Position numbers and translations under genes: made by a program. The notes under the pieces are model-generated. The model worked only from the letters and a program-made list of their open reading frames with translations. It was not told the origin of the DNA and searched no databases. This document shows, in pieces, positions 46,491 through 55,542 of a stretch of DNA of 64,000 nt. This stretch comes from Foliamicus sp963666765 (GTDB taxonomy: Bacteria; Pseudomonadota; Gammaproteobacteria; Steroidobacterales; Foliamicaceae). Numbering within the stretch: the first letter of the stretch is position 1; every line of letters starts with the position of its first letter. The stretch lies in the NCBI GenBank assembly GCA_963666765.1, contig OY762933.1:1860001-1924000 (forward strand), written 5' to 3'.

Positions 46491-47127
46491 ACGGCGTCAC
46501 CGACCAGGTATACGTTTCGCTGCGCAGAACCAGGCCGAATCCCAGCCGCCCGGTAACGTTGCGCCGCCACCAGTCCGACTCGTCGGGAAACAGCCGTGCC
46601 TGCACGGAGAAAACGTGCGGTTGCCCCCGCGGCAGTTCATTCTCGCCAACCAGGGGCTGATCCGCCACATAACCGATCTTGCGCAAGGCGGAGAACATCG
46701 TCGCGAATTCCGCCCGGGCGTCCGCCGACGGGGAACTGACGACAAAGCGGTCGGCCTCGCGGTCGAATTCCAGATAAAGGGTGCGCATCACACTCGTAAG
46801 CTGACGGTCGGGAATCAGCGCCCGTGGTTGCGCCACAGCGAATTCAACCTCTACTCTCAGCCTCAGGCCCTCACGCACAAGCCGCTCGGCTTCCGCATCC
46901 AGCTCGATGTCGACCCGCGTGGTCACCAGCCAGCTTCCCCCATCGGCCCGCGCGTAGGCCAGGCGTACGTCGATCTCCGAGGCCGGCGCCGCCAGCGGCA
47001 GGCATAGCAGGCACAGCAGCGCCAGCAGCCCGTGGCCGACAACGCGCCACCGGCGCGTTGTCGCCGCGCCGCGCCGGGCCCGGGCAGGCGAATCAATCAA
47101 TCTGAAGCGGCTTTTCGAGCAGCGCAT
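46489..47127 (-). CDS. DUF4390 domain-containing exported protein
   Basis: A 212-residue frame with a hydrophobic signal (GHGLLALLCLLCLPLAAPAS) and a single DUF4390-like domain. Typical segments are RVDIELDAEAERLVREGLRL and the basic-aromatic SDWWRRNVTGRLGFGLVLRS near the end. In many gammaproteobacteria this gene lies between rsmB and the NtrYX two-component genes. Here it follows rsmB, but ntrYX is absent and the next gene is convergent. ATG 47127 overlaps the rsmB end by 35 nt; TTG 47100 would reduce this to 8 nt. Function unknown. Confidence 0.75.
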   Translation of the reverse strand: MRCSKSRFRLIDSPARARRGAATTRRWRVVGHGLLALLCLLCLPLAAPASEIDVRLAYARADGGSWLVTTRVDIELDAEAERLVREGLRLRVEVEFAVAQPRALIPDRQLTSVMRTLYLEFDREADRFVVSSPSADARAEFATMFSALRKIGYVADQPLVGENELPRGQPHVFSVQARLFPDESDWWRRNVTGRLGFGLVLRSETYTWSVTP

Positions 47128-48427
47128 TGAAATGTCCGTCGGCGCAGCGCCTCCCCGGCAACAACTGATAGCCGTGTCGCGCCAAAGGCAACGCCCACCC
47201 GCCGGACACGCCGCCGCCCCTCACTTCACGGACCAAGCCCCTATTTTCGCCCAGAAAGCGCCGGATTACATCATCGGTTTCTTCCGGCAACACCGAGCAA
47301 ACGCTGTACAGCAGCCGACCGCCGGGTTTAAGCAGCGGCCAGAGGCTGTCGAGCAGCCTCCCTTGCAGACTCGCGAAGGGAGCAATGTCCTGATCACGGC
47401 GCAGATGCTTGATGTCGGGATGGCGCCGAATGACGCCGGTGGCCGAACAGGGCGCATCGAGCAGAATGCGGTCGAACGCCACCCCCTCGAACCACTGGGC
47501 GGGCCGCAAGGCATCGCCGCGGCGAACGCTGGCGCTCAGGCCGAGCCGCGCAAGATTCGCCTCAAGCCGCGCAAGCCGATCGCCATCCTTGTCCAGCGCC
47601 ACCAACTCGCCAAGCTGCGGGCACAGCTCCAGCAATTGCGCGGTCTTGCCGCCGGGCGCCGCACAGGCATCCAGGACACGCATTCCGGGGCGAACGCCGA
47701 GCAGCGGCGCGGCCAACTGCGCCCCGGCGTCCTGAATCGAGACCAGACCCTCGCCAAAACCGGGCAATTGGCCGGCAGCCGCCGGCGGGTCGATACGCAG
47801 GGCGCCCGAAAGATAATCAGGCAGGCTGCAACGCCATAGTCCGGTGGCGGTTGCCTGTGCCCGATACGATTCGCGACTGGACCTTGCCGGATTGACCCGC
47901 AGCCACATCGGAGGCTTGCGGTTGCCGGCCCGCAGAATCGACCGCCAGTGACCCGGCCAAGCGGCCTGCAAGCGGCGGATCAGCCACTCAGGATGCGAGT
48001 AGCGGCCCTCAAGGCTTTGGTCGGCCGCGTCCTCCAATCGAGGACTTTCCCGCAGATAGCGGCGCAGGACCGCGTTGACCGCGCCGACCTGGGCCGGCCG
48101 GAGCAGCGCCTTGGCCGCAGATACGCAGGAATTCACGGCGGCATGGTCCGGTATCCGCGTGCGGGCAAGCTGGAACAGCCCTACGGACAATAGCGCGGCG
48201 AGCCTGGCGGGCGGACGCGGCCGATCCATCATTTGTTCCAGCAACTTGATGTGCCGCTGGTGCCAGCGCAACGCCCCCAGCGCCAGTTCCGAAGCCAGTG
48301 CCTGCCGTCCGGGCGCCAACGCCGGATATCCGGCTTCTTCCAGCGCCGGCCGGTAACTCCGTCCCCGGAGCACGCCGTACACCGTCAGCGCGCTTACCCG
48401 CCGCGTCCCGGCGCCGGACTCGCTCAT
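47093..48427 (-). CDS. rsmB: 16S rRNA m5C967 methyltransferase
   Basis: A 444-residue protein when started at ATG 48427, whose ATGA overlaps the fmt stop. The N-terminal NusB-like RNA-binding region includes YRPALEEAGYPALAPGRQAL. The SAM-binding motif is VLDACAAPGGKTAQLLEL, and the two catalytic cysteines are in DAPCSATG and SVCSVLPEE. It methylates C967 of 16S rRNA. It is the third gene of def-fmt-rsmB as in Escherichia coli, although a repeat element now separates def from fmt. Confidence 0.95.
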   Translation of the reverse strand: MSESGAGTRRVSALTVYGVLRGRSYRPALEEAGYPALAPGRQALASELALGALRWHQRHIKLLEQMMDRPRPPARLAALLSVGLFQLARTRIPDHAAVNSCVSAAKALLRPAQVGAVNAVLRRYLRESPRLEDAADQSLEGRYSHPEWLIRRLQAAWPGHWRSILRAGNRKPPMWLRVNPARSSRESYRAQATATGLWRCSLPDYLSGALRIDPPAAAGQLPGFGEGLVSIQDAGAQLAAPLLGVRPGMRVLDACAAPGGKTAQLLELCPQLGELVALDKDGDRLARLEANLARLGLSASVRRGDALRPAQWFEGVAFDRILLDAPCSATGVIRRHPDIKHLRRDQDIAPFASLQGRLLDSLWPLLKPGGRLLYSVCSVLPEETDDVIRRFLGENRGLVREVRGGGVSGGWALPLARHGYQLLPGRRCADGHFNALLEKPLQID

Positions 48428-49359
48428 GTCAGTATCGCTTCCGCCAGGGACGCGCCGCGCGCTGCGTCGCTTGCGGGCATTCGGCGGCGGCCCGGCAATT
48501 GCACCTCCAGCACACGCAACGCGCCGGAGACGGTCGCCACGTCCATACCGTCCCGGGAAACACTGAGAACGCGGCCGGGCCTGCCCGAGCCGGACCCGAG
48601 CGCCTGTGCCCGCCAAAGCCGCAGCGGCCTGTCGCCCCACATTGCATGCGCGACCGGCCAGGGATCGAAAGCGCGCACGTGGCGGGCAAGCGCCTCGGCG
48701 GGCTTCGACCAGTCCAGGCGGCCCTGCCGCTTGCTGATCATCGGCGCGTAACTGGACAGGGCCGTGTCCTGGGGAACGGCTTCAAGCTCCCCGGCGAGGA
48801 CGGCCGGAAGCTGCTGAAGCAGAAGATCGGCGCCGAGCCCGGCCAACCGCATCTCCAACGCTCCCGCCGTCTCATGCGGCTCCATGCGGGTGCGCCGGGC
48901 CGCCAGCAGCGGGCCCGTGTCCAGGCCGGCATCCATTTGCATCAGGGTGACCCCGGTATGGCTGTCGCCGGCCAGAATCGCCGCCGCTACCGGCGACGCG
49001 CCGCGCCAACGGGGCAGAAGCGACGCGTGTATGTTGACCGCTCCCCGGCGGCAGGCCTCAAGCGCGGCAGCCGGCAGAATCGAGCCATAGGCCGCCACAA
49101 CCAGCAGATCGGCGCCGAAGTCCTCAAGTTGCCTTGCCAGCGAGGCGTCGCTCCAGTTTGCGGGCTGCAGCAGCTTGAGCCCAACCTCCTGCGCCCATTG
49201 CTTGACCGGGGAGGAAGTCAGCCTGCGGCCGCGGCCGGCGGCGCGATCGGGTCGGGTGATCACGGCCGGGATGCGGTAATCCGCGCCATGCAGGGCGCGC
49301 AGCGCCGTCAGCGCAAACCCGGGCGTGCCTGCAAACAGAATCCTCGCAGGCGCAGTCAT
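48424..49359 (-). CDS. fmt: Methionyl-tRNA formyltransferase
   Basis: A 311-residue enzyme that formylates initiator Met-tRNA. The catalytic Asn109 and His111 are in NIHASLLPRWRGASP, and Asp147 is in MDAGLDTG. FAGTPGFALTALRAL is the usual N-terminal strand-loop. Length is normal. It lies downstream of def and overlaps rsmB by 4 nt. The gap to def (49360-49545) holds an inverted-repeat element. Confidence 0.96.
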   Translation of the reverse strand: MTAPARILFAGTPGFALTALRALHGADYRIPAVITRPDRAAGRGRRLTSSPVKQWAQEVGLKLLQPANWSDASLARQLEDFGADLLVVAAYGSILPAAALEACRRGAVNIHASLLPRWRGASPVAAAILAGDSHTGVTLMQMDAGLDTGPLLAARRTRMEPHETAGALEMRLAGLGADLLLQQLPAVLAGELEAVPQDTALSSYAPMISKRQGRLDWSKPAEALARHVRAFDPWPVAHAMWGDRPLRLWRAQALGSGSGRPGRVLSVSRDGMDVATVSGALRVLEVQLPGRRRMPASDAARGASLAEAILT

Positions 49360-49386
49360 CGGGAATTGAAAGCGATGGCCGCGCTA

Positions 49387-49546
49387 GCAGCCCGTGGCAG
49401 AACCCCGCGTCGCATCGAGAACGGCGAGACGCCCGCCTGGCAAGGCGCGAGGAGCGCGCATATCGGGAATATGCAAGCGACGAGCAACGCAGTCCAGGCG
49501 GGATGGATCGCCGGTCGAATGCAGCGGGGCTTCTGCCACGGGCTGC
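49387..49546. mobile_element. MITE-like element with TA flanks at the def stop codon (160 bp)
   Basis: Inverted ends GCAGCCCGTGGCAGAA (49387-49402) and its complement (49531-49546) are perfect and continue imperfectly inward via CCCCGC/GCGGGG. Both sides are flanked by TA (49385-49386 and 49547-49548), and the CTAG context makes the match symmetric. The TA target and first-base G resemble IS630/Tc1-mariner-type MITEs. The right TA plus the first element base form the TAG stop of def on the minus strand. The interior has a small hairpin around GCATATCGGGAATATGC. No transposase is encoded. Confidence 0.7.
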
Positions 49547-50067
49547 TAGAACTCCAGGGCCGCGGGCCTGCCGGTCCGCTCGGCCTTCTCCATGCGTTTG
49601 CGCAACATGCGGCGCTTGAGCGGGGACAGGTAGTCGATGAACAACTTGCCGTCCAGGTGATCGATCTCATGCTGAATGCAGATCGACGCAAGTCCCTCCA
49701 GTTCCTCCTCCAGCGGCTCCATCTCCGCCGTATAGGCCCGGACCCGGACCCGCTCGGCGCGCGGCACTTCGGCGGTGAACTCGGGCACCGACAGGCAGCC
49801 CTCCTCGCTGACCACCTCGCCCTCGGAGGAAACGATTTCCGGGTTGACGTAGCAGCGGGGCGTATCGCGTTCCTCGGAAACGTCCATCACCAGCACGCGC
49901 TCGGCGACATTCACCTGGATTGCCGCGAGACCGACGCCCTTGCGCGCGTACATGGTCTCGAGCATGTCGTCGGCGAGCTGCCGCAATCGTTCGCCGGCCA
50001 CCGCTACCGGCCTGGCCTTGCGGCGCAGCCGCCGGTCGGGAAACGTCAGTACTCTCAGTTCCGCCAT
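49546..50067 (-). CDS. def: Peptide deformylase
   Basis: A 173-residue metalloenzyme that removes the N-formyl group from nascent proteins. The three signatures are GVGLAAIQV, EEGCLSVP with metal ligand Cys91, and QHEIDHLDG with His133, Glu134 and His137. It is divergent from dprA with 40 nt between starts. The stop codon TAG is formed at the junction with a TA-flanked inverted-repeat element (49387-49546), so that insertion happened at the very end of the gene without changing the protein. Confidence 0.97.
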   Translation of the reverse strand: MAELRVLTFPDRRLRRKARPVAVAGERLRQLADDMLETMYARKGVGLAAIQVNVAERVLVMDVSEERDTPRCYVNPEIVSSEGEVVSEEGCLSVPEFTAEVPRAERVRVRAYTAEMEPLEEELEGLASICIQHEIDHLDGKLFIDYLSPLKRRMLRKRMEKAERTGRPAALEF

Positions 50068-50107
50068 GGGTGTGGTATTTTCCCACAGTCACCAAAGGAA
50101 TTCCCGC

Positions 50108-51193
50108 ATGGATGCAGAACCTTGGATTACCCTGCAATTGTGTCCCGCGCTGTCGCCATTGCTGCGGCTCAGGCTGCTCAGGCGATACGGCGAGGCACAT
50201 GCCATCATTGCCGCGCCGGGCAACGAACTGCTGCAAGCCGGCCTGAAACCATCCGGCCTGAAATGGCTGCGGCAGCCGGACCCCGCCGTAATCGCACCCT
50301 GTCTGGACTGGCTTGCCAGGGACGGCGCTCACCTCGTCCCGTTTTCCGACACGCGCTTTCCGTCGCTGTTGCGTGAAATCGACGACCCGCCCGCGGCGTT
50401 GTTCGTCCTGGGAGAGGTTGACGTGCTGGCCGAGCCGCAAATCGCAATCGTGGGCAGCCGCGCGGCAACGCCCCTGGGCCGGTCGACCGCGGCGGACTTT
50501 TCCCGCGCGCTCTGCCGCCGCGGCCTCTCCATCGCCAGCGGACTCGCCGAAGGCATTGATGCGGCGGCGCACGAAGCGGCCGTGGACTGCGGCGGCGCCA
50601 CCGTCGGGGTAAGCGCGACCGGACTGGACCGGGTCTATCCGCGGCGCAACAGCGAACTTGCCCGCCGCATCGCGACCGTCGGCGCGCTTGTCTCGGAAAA
50701 CCCGCCCGGCATCGAATTGCAGCAATGGATGTTTCCCCGCCGCAACCGGATCATCAGCGGCATGTCGGTGGGCGTGCTGGTCGTTGAGGCAGCCGCCCGC
50801 TCCGGGGCGCGCATCACGGCTCGAACAGCGGCCGAGCAGGGCCGCGAAGTGTTTGCCGTACCTGGATCGATATACAGCCCGCAGTCTCGCGGCTGCCACG
50901 CGCTGATCCGCAACGGCGCCAAGCTCGTCGAGCGGCCGGAAGACGTGCTGGAGGAGCTGCCGGCGCTGCTGCAGGCCTGCTCCGCCGAACCCGCGGCGCC
51001 GGATGCTCTCGAACACGTGCCCGGAGAGCTGCCGCTGCTGGACGAGCTCATGCGGCATGGCCCCGTCGGCATGGATGAACTGGTAAGCCAGACCGGGCGT
51101 GACGCAGCCGAGCTTTCCGCTGAACTCGCGCGCCTTGAACTTGACGGCCGCGTACATTCGCTGCCGGGCGGGCGGTTTCAGTACGGTCGCTAA
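50108..51193 (+). CDS. dprA: DNA-processing protein DprA/Smf
   Basis: A 361-residue protein with a Rossmann-like DprA core: AIVGSRAATPLGRSTA, GLAEGIDAAAHEAA and the later NRIISGMSVGVLVVEA. It ends in a winged-helix-like DprA C-terminal domain around MRHGPVGMDELVSQTGRD. It protects incoming single-stranded DNA and loads RecA during transformation. It is divergent from def, as in E. coli, and upstream of topA. The smg (DUF494) gene often found between dprA and topA is absent. Confidence 0.95.
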   Translation: MDAEPWITLQLCPALSPLLRLRLLRRYGEAHAIIAAPGNELLQAGLKPSGLKWLRQPDPAVIAPCLDWLARDGAHLVPFSDTRFPSLLREIDDPPAALFVLGEVDVLAEPQIAIVGSRAATPLGRSTAADFSRALCRRGLSIASGLAEGIDAAAHEAAVDCGGATVGVSATGLDRVYPRRNSELARRIATVGALVSENPPGIELQQWMFPRRNRIISGMSVGVLVVEAAARSGARITARTAAEQGREVFAVPGSIYSPQSRGCHALIRNGAKLVERPEDVLEELPALLQACSAEPAAPDALEHVPGELPLLDELMRHGPVGMDELVSQTGRDAAELSAELARLELDGRVHSLPGGRFQYGR

Positions 51194-51300
51194 AGTAGTG
51201 CTAGGATGCGCGGTCGATTTCTATGGAGTTAGGGTAGTAAAAGGCGCAGCAGCCAAATGAATTCTTCCACGACATACCGACCCATGCAGGTCATCACCCC

Positions 51301-54054
51301 ATGACGCGAAACGCCGGCGATAGGGCCGCGGGGGGCCTGATCGTGGTCGAATCTCCCGCCAAGGCGCGAACCCTGCAGCGCTATCTGGGCAAGGACTACC
51401 GGGTTCTGGCGTGCAACGGACATGTACGGGATCTGAAGAGCGGCGGCCTGGCAATCGACACGAAGAAGGGATTCGAAATGGAGTTTGAGCCGGTGGAAAG
51501 CTCGAAGGCCGCGGTGGCGCGGATACGCCGCGCGCTGGCCGGGATGCCGGCCCTGTATCTCGCAACCGACCCCGACCGCGAGGGCGAGGCCATCGCCTGG
51601 CACCTCCTGGAACTGTTGTCGGATGAGGGGGCGCTTGAAGAAAAGCAGGTTCACCGGGTGGCCTTCAACCAGATCACGCGCAGTGCGGTCAACAAGGCAG
51701 TCGACGATCCTCGCGACGTTTCCATGCCGCTGGTGGACGCACAGAAGGCCCGGCGTTGCATGGACCGGCTGCTCGGATTCACCCTTTCGCCACTGCTGTC
51801 GCGGATACTCACCCGCGGCCTTTCGGCGGGCCGGGTGCAGAGTCCGGCCCTGCGGCTGATCGTGGAACGGGAAAAGGAAATCGAGGCGTTCAGGCCGCGC
51901 GAGTACTGGACCATTGCCGCACACCTCGGCAAGGACGGCCAGGACTTCGAGGCGGCCCTCGTGGAGCTGAACGGCGAGAAGCTGAAGAAGTTCTCGCTGG
52001 GAGATGCCGCAGCAACCGAACAGGCCCGCGAAGCGCTCCTGGCGGCAATGCGGGACGGCGCATCAGGCGACGGCCCGGGAGTCTTGAGCGTAGCCAACGT
52101 CACGCCCACCCGCGCAAAGCGCTCTCCGCCCCCGCCGTTCACGACCTCGACCATGCAGCAGGCCGCCTCACGCCAGATCGGCATGCAGGCGCAACGGACC
52201 ATGCGGGTGGCGCAGTCTCTGTACGAGGGGGTCGATACCGGCAGCGGGGCGGTTGGACTGATCACGTACATGCGGACCGATTCCGTGCAGATGGCGCGCG
52301 AAGCGGTACAGGAGATCCGGGAATACGTCGGCAAGGAACTGGGCGCCGATTACCTTCCCGCGTCGCCGCGCCGGTACCGCACCAAGACCCGCAACGCGCA
52401 GGAAGCGCATGAAGCGATACGGCCGACAAGCATCGCCAACACTCCGGAATCGCTCAGGAGCCGGCTGGATTCCGACCAGTACCGCCTGTACGGCATCATC
52501 TGGCGGCGCGCCGTCGCCAGCCAGATGAGCGACGCCCTGTACGACCGTGTGAGCGCCGAGTTCACGCCTGGCAAGGCATCTGCCCAAAGTCCGGATGGCG
52601 ACCCGGCGGGACGCTTCCGGGCCACCGGGAACACGCTTGCGCATCCGGGCTTTCTCAAGGTCCTGGCACGCTCCGCGGACAGCAGGGACAAGGCGCTGCC
52701 AGCGCTGAAGAAGGGCGACATACTGGACGTGCGCGACCTCGCCAGCGAACAGCATTTCACCGAACCTCCGCCGCGCTACAGCGAGGCGAGTCTGGTCAAG
52801 GCGCTTGAAGACCATGGAATCGGGCGGCCTTCCACCTACGCCGAGACCCTGCGCAAGATCCGCGACCGCGAGTACGCGGTCATGGAAAAACGCAACTTCA
52901 TGCCCACTCAGAAAGGCAGGCTGGTGGCTGATTTCCTTACCCGCCATTTCAACAATTACGTCGATTACGACTTCACCGCGGGCATGGAGGAATCGCTGGA
53001 CGCGGTGGCCAACGGGGAAAAACACTGGGTCCCGGTGATGGATGAGTTCTGGGGCCATTACTCGGAGCAACTCGCGGAGAAGAAGCGCACGCTCAAGGGC
53101 GTCGAGGAACGCCCGAGGCGGCTGCTGGGCGAGCATCCGGAATCCGGGGAACCGGTCTATGCCCGGCTGGGGCCCTACGGCTACTTCGTACAGCTCGGCG
53201 AGCGCACCGAGACCCATCGCCCGCCGGTGGCCACTATGCGCGAAGGCCTCAATTACGAGGATGTCACGCTCGAACAGGCGCTGGAATTGCTGCGTGGTCC
53301 GCGTCCGCTGGGACAGGATCCTGCCACCGGCCAGCCGGTCTATGCGGGGAGCGGCCGCAACGGTCCGTACGTGCAACTGGGGGAGAAGGGCGGCGAGGAG
53401 AAACCGAAATACGCCTCGCTGACGGACGGCCTGAGCGAAGAGTCGGTGACGCTGGAGGAAGCCCTGAAGCTGCTTTCCCTGCCGCGGGACCTGGGGCCGC
53501 ATCCGGAAATCGGCGCCATGGTCTATGCGGGGCGGGGACGCTTCGGACCGTACGTTCAACTCGGCGAGCGCGGCAAGGAAAAACCGAAATACGCTTCCCT
53601 GCCCCCCGACATCTCTCCGTACACGGTCACGCTGGACGAGGCGGTGGCCCTGCTCCGTCTGCCGCGCAAGCTCGGAGAGCATCCGGAAAACGGCCGGCCC
53701 GTTTTTGTCGGCTGCGGTGTCAAGGGGCCGTACGTGCAGATCGGGGAACGGGGCGGCAAGACCCGGCCCAGATATATCCGCCTGCCGAAGCCGCTCTCGG
53801 TGTTCACCCTGACGCTGGAGGAAGCGCTCAAGGTCCAGCCGGCGCGGCGCGCAAGCCAGCGGGCAATCAAGGAATTCGAGGACGGCGCAATCAGGATACT
53901 GGACGGCCGATACGGCCCGTACGTCACCGACGGATCACGCAACGCCTCGGTGCCGCGTCAACAGGATCCCTCCGCCCTGTCGCTGGAGGAATGTCGCGAA
54001 CTTCTCAAGAATGCGCGGAAGAAAGGAACACGGAGAAGATCAGCCCGGCGCTGA
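51301..54054 (+). CDS. topA: DNA topoisomerase I with C-terminal repeat domain
   Basis: A 917-residue type IA topoisomerase. The Toprim domain begins LIVVESPAKARTLQRYLG and includes ATDPDREGEAIAWHL. The active-site tyrosine is in GLITYMRTDSVQM. After about residue 600 there are five repeats of the type LGxxPxxGxPVxxxxGxxGPYVQLGE (for example ARLGPYGYFVQLGE and YAGRGRFGPYVQLGE), ending in a basic tail. These are topoisomerase C-terminal repeats, and the four-cysteine zinc ribbons usual in enterobacterial TopA are missing. It relaxes negative supercoils. It overlaps tsaC by 44 nt. Confidence 0.96.
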   Translation: MTRNAGDRAAGGLIVVESPAKARTLQRYLGKDYRVLACNGHVRDLKSGGLAIDTKKGFEMEFEPVESSKAAVARIRRALAGMPALYLATDPDREGEAIAWHLLELLSDEGALEEKQVHRVAFNQITRSAVNKAVDDPRDVSMPLVDAQKARRCMDRLLGFTLSPLLSRILTRGLSAGRVQSPALRLIVEREKEIEAFRPREYWTIAAHLGKDGQDFEAALVELNGEKLKKFSLGDAAATEQAREALLAAMRDGASGDGPGVLSVANVTPTRAKRSPPPPFTTSTMQQAASRQIGMQAQRTMRVAQSLYEGVDTGSGAVGLITYMRTDSVQMAREAVQEIREYVGKELGADYLPASPRRYRTKTRNAQEAHEAIRPTSIANTPESLRSRLDSDQYRLYGIIWRRAVASQMSDALYDRVSAEFTPGKASAQSPDGDPAGRFRATGNTLAHPGFLKVLARSADSRDKALPALKKGDILDVRDLASEQHFTEPPPRYSEASLVKALEDHGIGRPSTYAETLRKIRDREYAVMEKRNFMPTQKGRLVADFLTRHFNNYVDYDFTAGMEESLDAVANGEKHWVPVMDEFWGHYSEQLAEKKRTLKGVEERPRRLLGEHPESGEPVYARLGPYGYFVQLGERTETHRPPVATMREGLNYEDVTLEQALELLRGPRPLGQDPATGQPVYAGSGRNGPYVQLGEKGGEEKPKYASLTDGLSEESVTLEEALKLLSLPRDLGPHPEIGAMVYAGRGRFGPYVQLGERGKEKPKYASLPPDISPYTVTLDEAVALLRLPRKLGEHPENGRPVFVGCGVKGPYVQIGERGGKTRPRYIRLPKPLSVFTLTLEEALKVQPARRASQRAIKEFEDGAIRILDGRYGPYVTDGSRNASVPRQQDPSALSLEECRELLKNARKKGTRRRSARR

Positions 54055-54601
54055 CGCGGCCATCCGCAAGGGCGTCCACGTCCTTCGCGGCGGCGGCGTG
54101 ATCGCCTACCCCAACGAGTCGGTCTACGGGCTCGGTTGCCTGCCCCGGGACGAGAAGGCTGTCGAGCGCTTGCTCAGACTCAAGGGCCGCGACCGGTCAC
54201 TGGGCCTGATCCTTGTTGCCGGCGAATGGGAGCAGTTCGAAAGCTGGGTGGCGGACCTCTCCACTGCGGCGGATTCGGCGGGGCTGCGCGAAAGCGAGGG
54301 CATTACCTGGGTGATGCCCGCTTCCCCGAACACGCCGGCGTGGATCACGGGCGGGCGCGATACCGTAGCCGTGCGCGTGAGCCTGCACCCCCTGGCCGCC
54401 GTATTGAGCCGGGCGCTGGATAGTCCCGTGGTGTCCACCAGTTGCAATCCGCACGGCATGCCGCCCGCCCGCACCGAGCGGGAGGCCCGGCATTATTTCG
54501 CGGGCGAGGTCGACTGGATCATGCCCGGCGAGTGCGGCCCGCTTGAAGGACCGACCGAAATCCGCGACGCGGCCACCGGAGCGGTGTTGCGCCCGGCATA
54601 A
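54011..54601 (+). CDS. tsaC: Threonylcarbamoyl-AMP synthase (Sua5/YrdC/YciO)
   Basis: A 196-residue protein that makes threonylcarbamoyl-AMP for the t6A37 tRNA modification. Signature segments are GGVIAYPNESVYGLGC at the N-terminus, RLKGRDRSLGLILVA, and PVVSTSCNPHG near the C-terminus, giving the K-x-R...S-x-N pattern. The topA-tsaC order is typical of gammaproteobacteria. The ATG at 54011 lies inside the topA end (44-nt overlap). Upstream residues before the conserved core are short and variable, so a start a few codons later is possible. Confidence 0.93.
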   Translation: MRGRKEHGEDQPGADAAIRKGVHVLRGGGVIAYPNESVYGLGCLPRDEKAVERLLRLKGRDRSLGLILVAGEWEQFESWVADLSTAADSAGLRESEGITWVMPASPNTPAWITGGRDTVAVRVSLHPLAAVLSRALDSPVVSTSCNPHGMPPARTEREARHYFAGEVDWIMPGECGPLEGPTEIRDAATGAVLRPA

Positions 54602-54634
54602 TGGCCGGATTGCAGCGTGACACGGCCTGGATTA

Positions 54635-55279
54635 ATGATTACATTCGCCGAAGAGACTCTGACGCTTCTTCTCGACGACAAGACCGGCGCCTTCCTGCCG
54701 ATCGGCAAGTACGCGCTGGAGCACGCCCTGGTGGGAGGCATCCTGATGGACCTGGCCTTCGCCAATCGCATCGACACCGATCCGGAGCAAATGATCGTCA
54801 TCAATGCGACCCCCACGGAGAACCCCATGCTGGACCAGGTGCTCAAACGCATCAGCGGCAGCGATCAAACCAGGGACACCGCGGCCTGGCTGGAGATCAT
54901 TTCCGAGGAGCAGGGAGAGTCCATTCAGGAACAGGCCATCGAAAGCCTGATCGCGCGGGGCGTGCTGGAGCGCAAGGAGGAGAAGTTCCTCTGGGTGTTC
55001 CGTTCCCGGCGCTATCCGATGATGGACGGCGAGTTGCAGCGGGAGGCCCGGCAGCGGGTGGTAGGGGTGCTTTTCTCGGGCGACATTCCCGATCCCCGCG
55101 ACATCGCCCTGATCTGCATAGCCGACGCCTGCGGCCTGCTCAAGACCGTCTTCGGCGAGAAGGAACTCGACGAGGTCTCTCCGCGCCTCGATCAACTGCG
55201 CAAGATGGACCTGATCGGCCGGGAACTGATCACCCAGTTGTCCGTCTGGCGCTGGTCCGGCACCATCACCCGCATCTAG
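54635..55279 (+). CDS. GPP34/GOLPH3-family protein
   Basis: A 214-residue protein. MITFAEETLTLLLDDKTGAF is the standard start of bacterial GPP34 proteins, so ATG 54635 is preferred over GTG 54617. Further conserved parts are YALEHALVGGILMDLA and the C-terminal DVALICIADACGLLK-like region seen here as DIALICIADACGLLKTVF. In eukaryotes GOLPH3 binds PI4P and sorts Golgi enzymes; bacterial roles are not settled. The TAG stop (55277-55279) is built from a TA target site and the first base of a 264-bp inverted-repeat element. It follows tsaC by 33 nt. Confidence 0.88.
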   Translation: MITFAEETLTLLLDDKTGAFLPIGKYALEHALVGGILMDLAFANRIDTDPEQMIVINATPTENPMLDQVLKRISGSDQTRDTAAWLEIISEEQGESIQEQAIESLIARGVLERKEEKFLWVFRSRRYPMMDGELQREARQRVVGVLFSGDIPDPRDIALICIADACGLLKTVFGEKELDEVSPRLDQLRKMDLIGRELITQLSVWRWSGTITRI

Positions 55280-55542
55280 TGTGCTGTCCCATAAGTTCGT
55301 TGCCTTTCAGAGCGGGCCTGAAGCGTCAATGCAAGGCGCCGTCCGCAGGGAATACTGCACGTATTGCCCAGGGCGGCAACGCCGCAGTGGCGCTTCAGGC
55401 CCGCTCCCGAAGGGCGCGGCCCCTGTGGCCCGTGGCCGCGTTGCGCTCCTGGGCAATGGGAACCACCATTCCCGGCGGAACGCGCCTTGCCACACGCCGC
55501 AGGGGACGCGCTGAAAGGCAACGAACTTATGGGACAGCACAC
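55279..55542. mobile_element. MITE-like element with 32-bp inverted ends and TA flanks (264 bp)
   Basis: Perfect 32-bp terminal inverted repeats beginning GTGTGCTGTCCCATAAG (55279-55310 and 55511-55542) are bordered by TA on both sides (55277-55278 and 55543-55544). The interior has a second perfect 15-bp inverted pair (55311-55325 with 55391-55405). Its two halves also share a diverged inverted repeat with the skeleton GCAAGGCGC...GGGAAT...TTGCCCAG. No reading frame of transposase type is present. The ends and TA duplication are characteristic of IS630/Tc1-mariner-derived MITEs. Confidence 0.8.
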
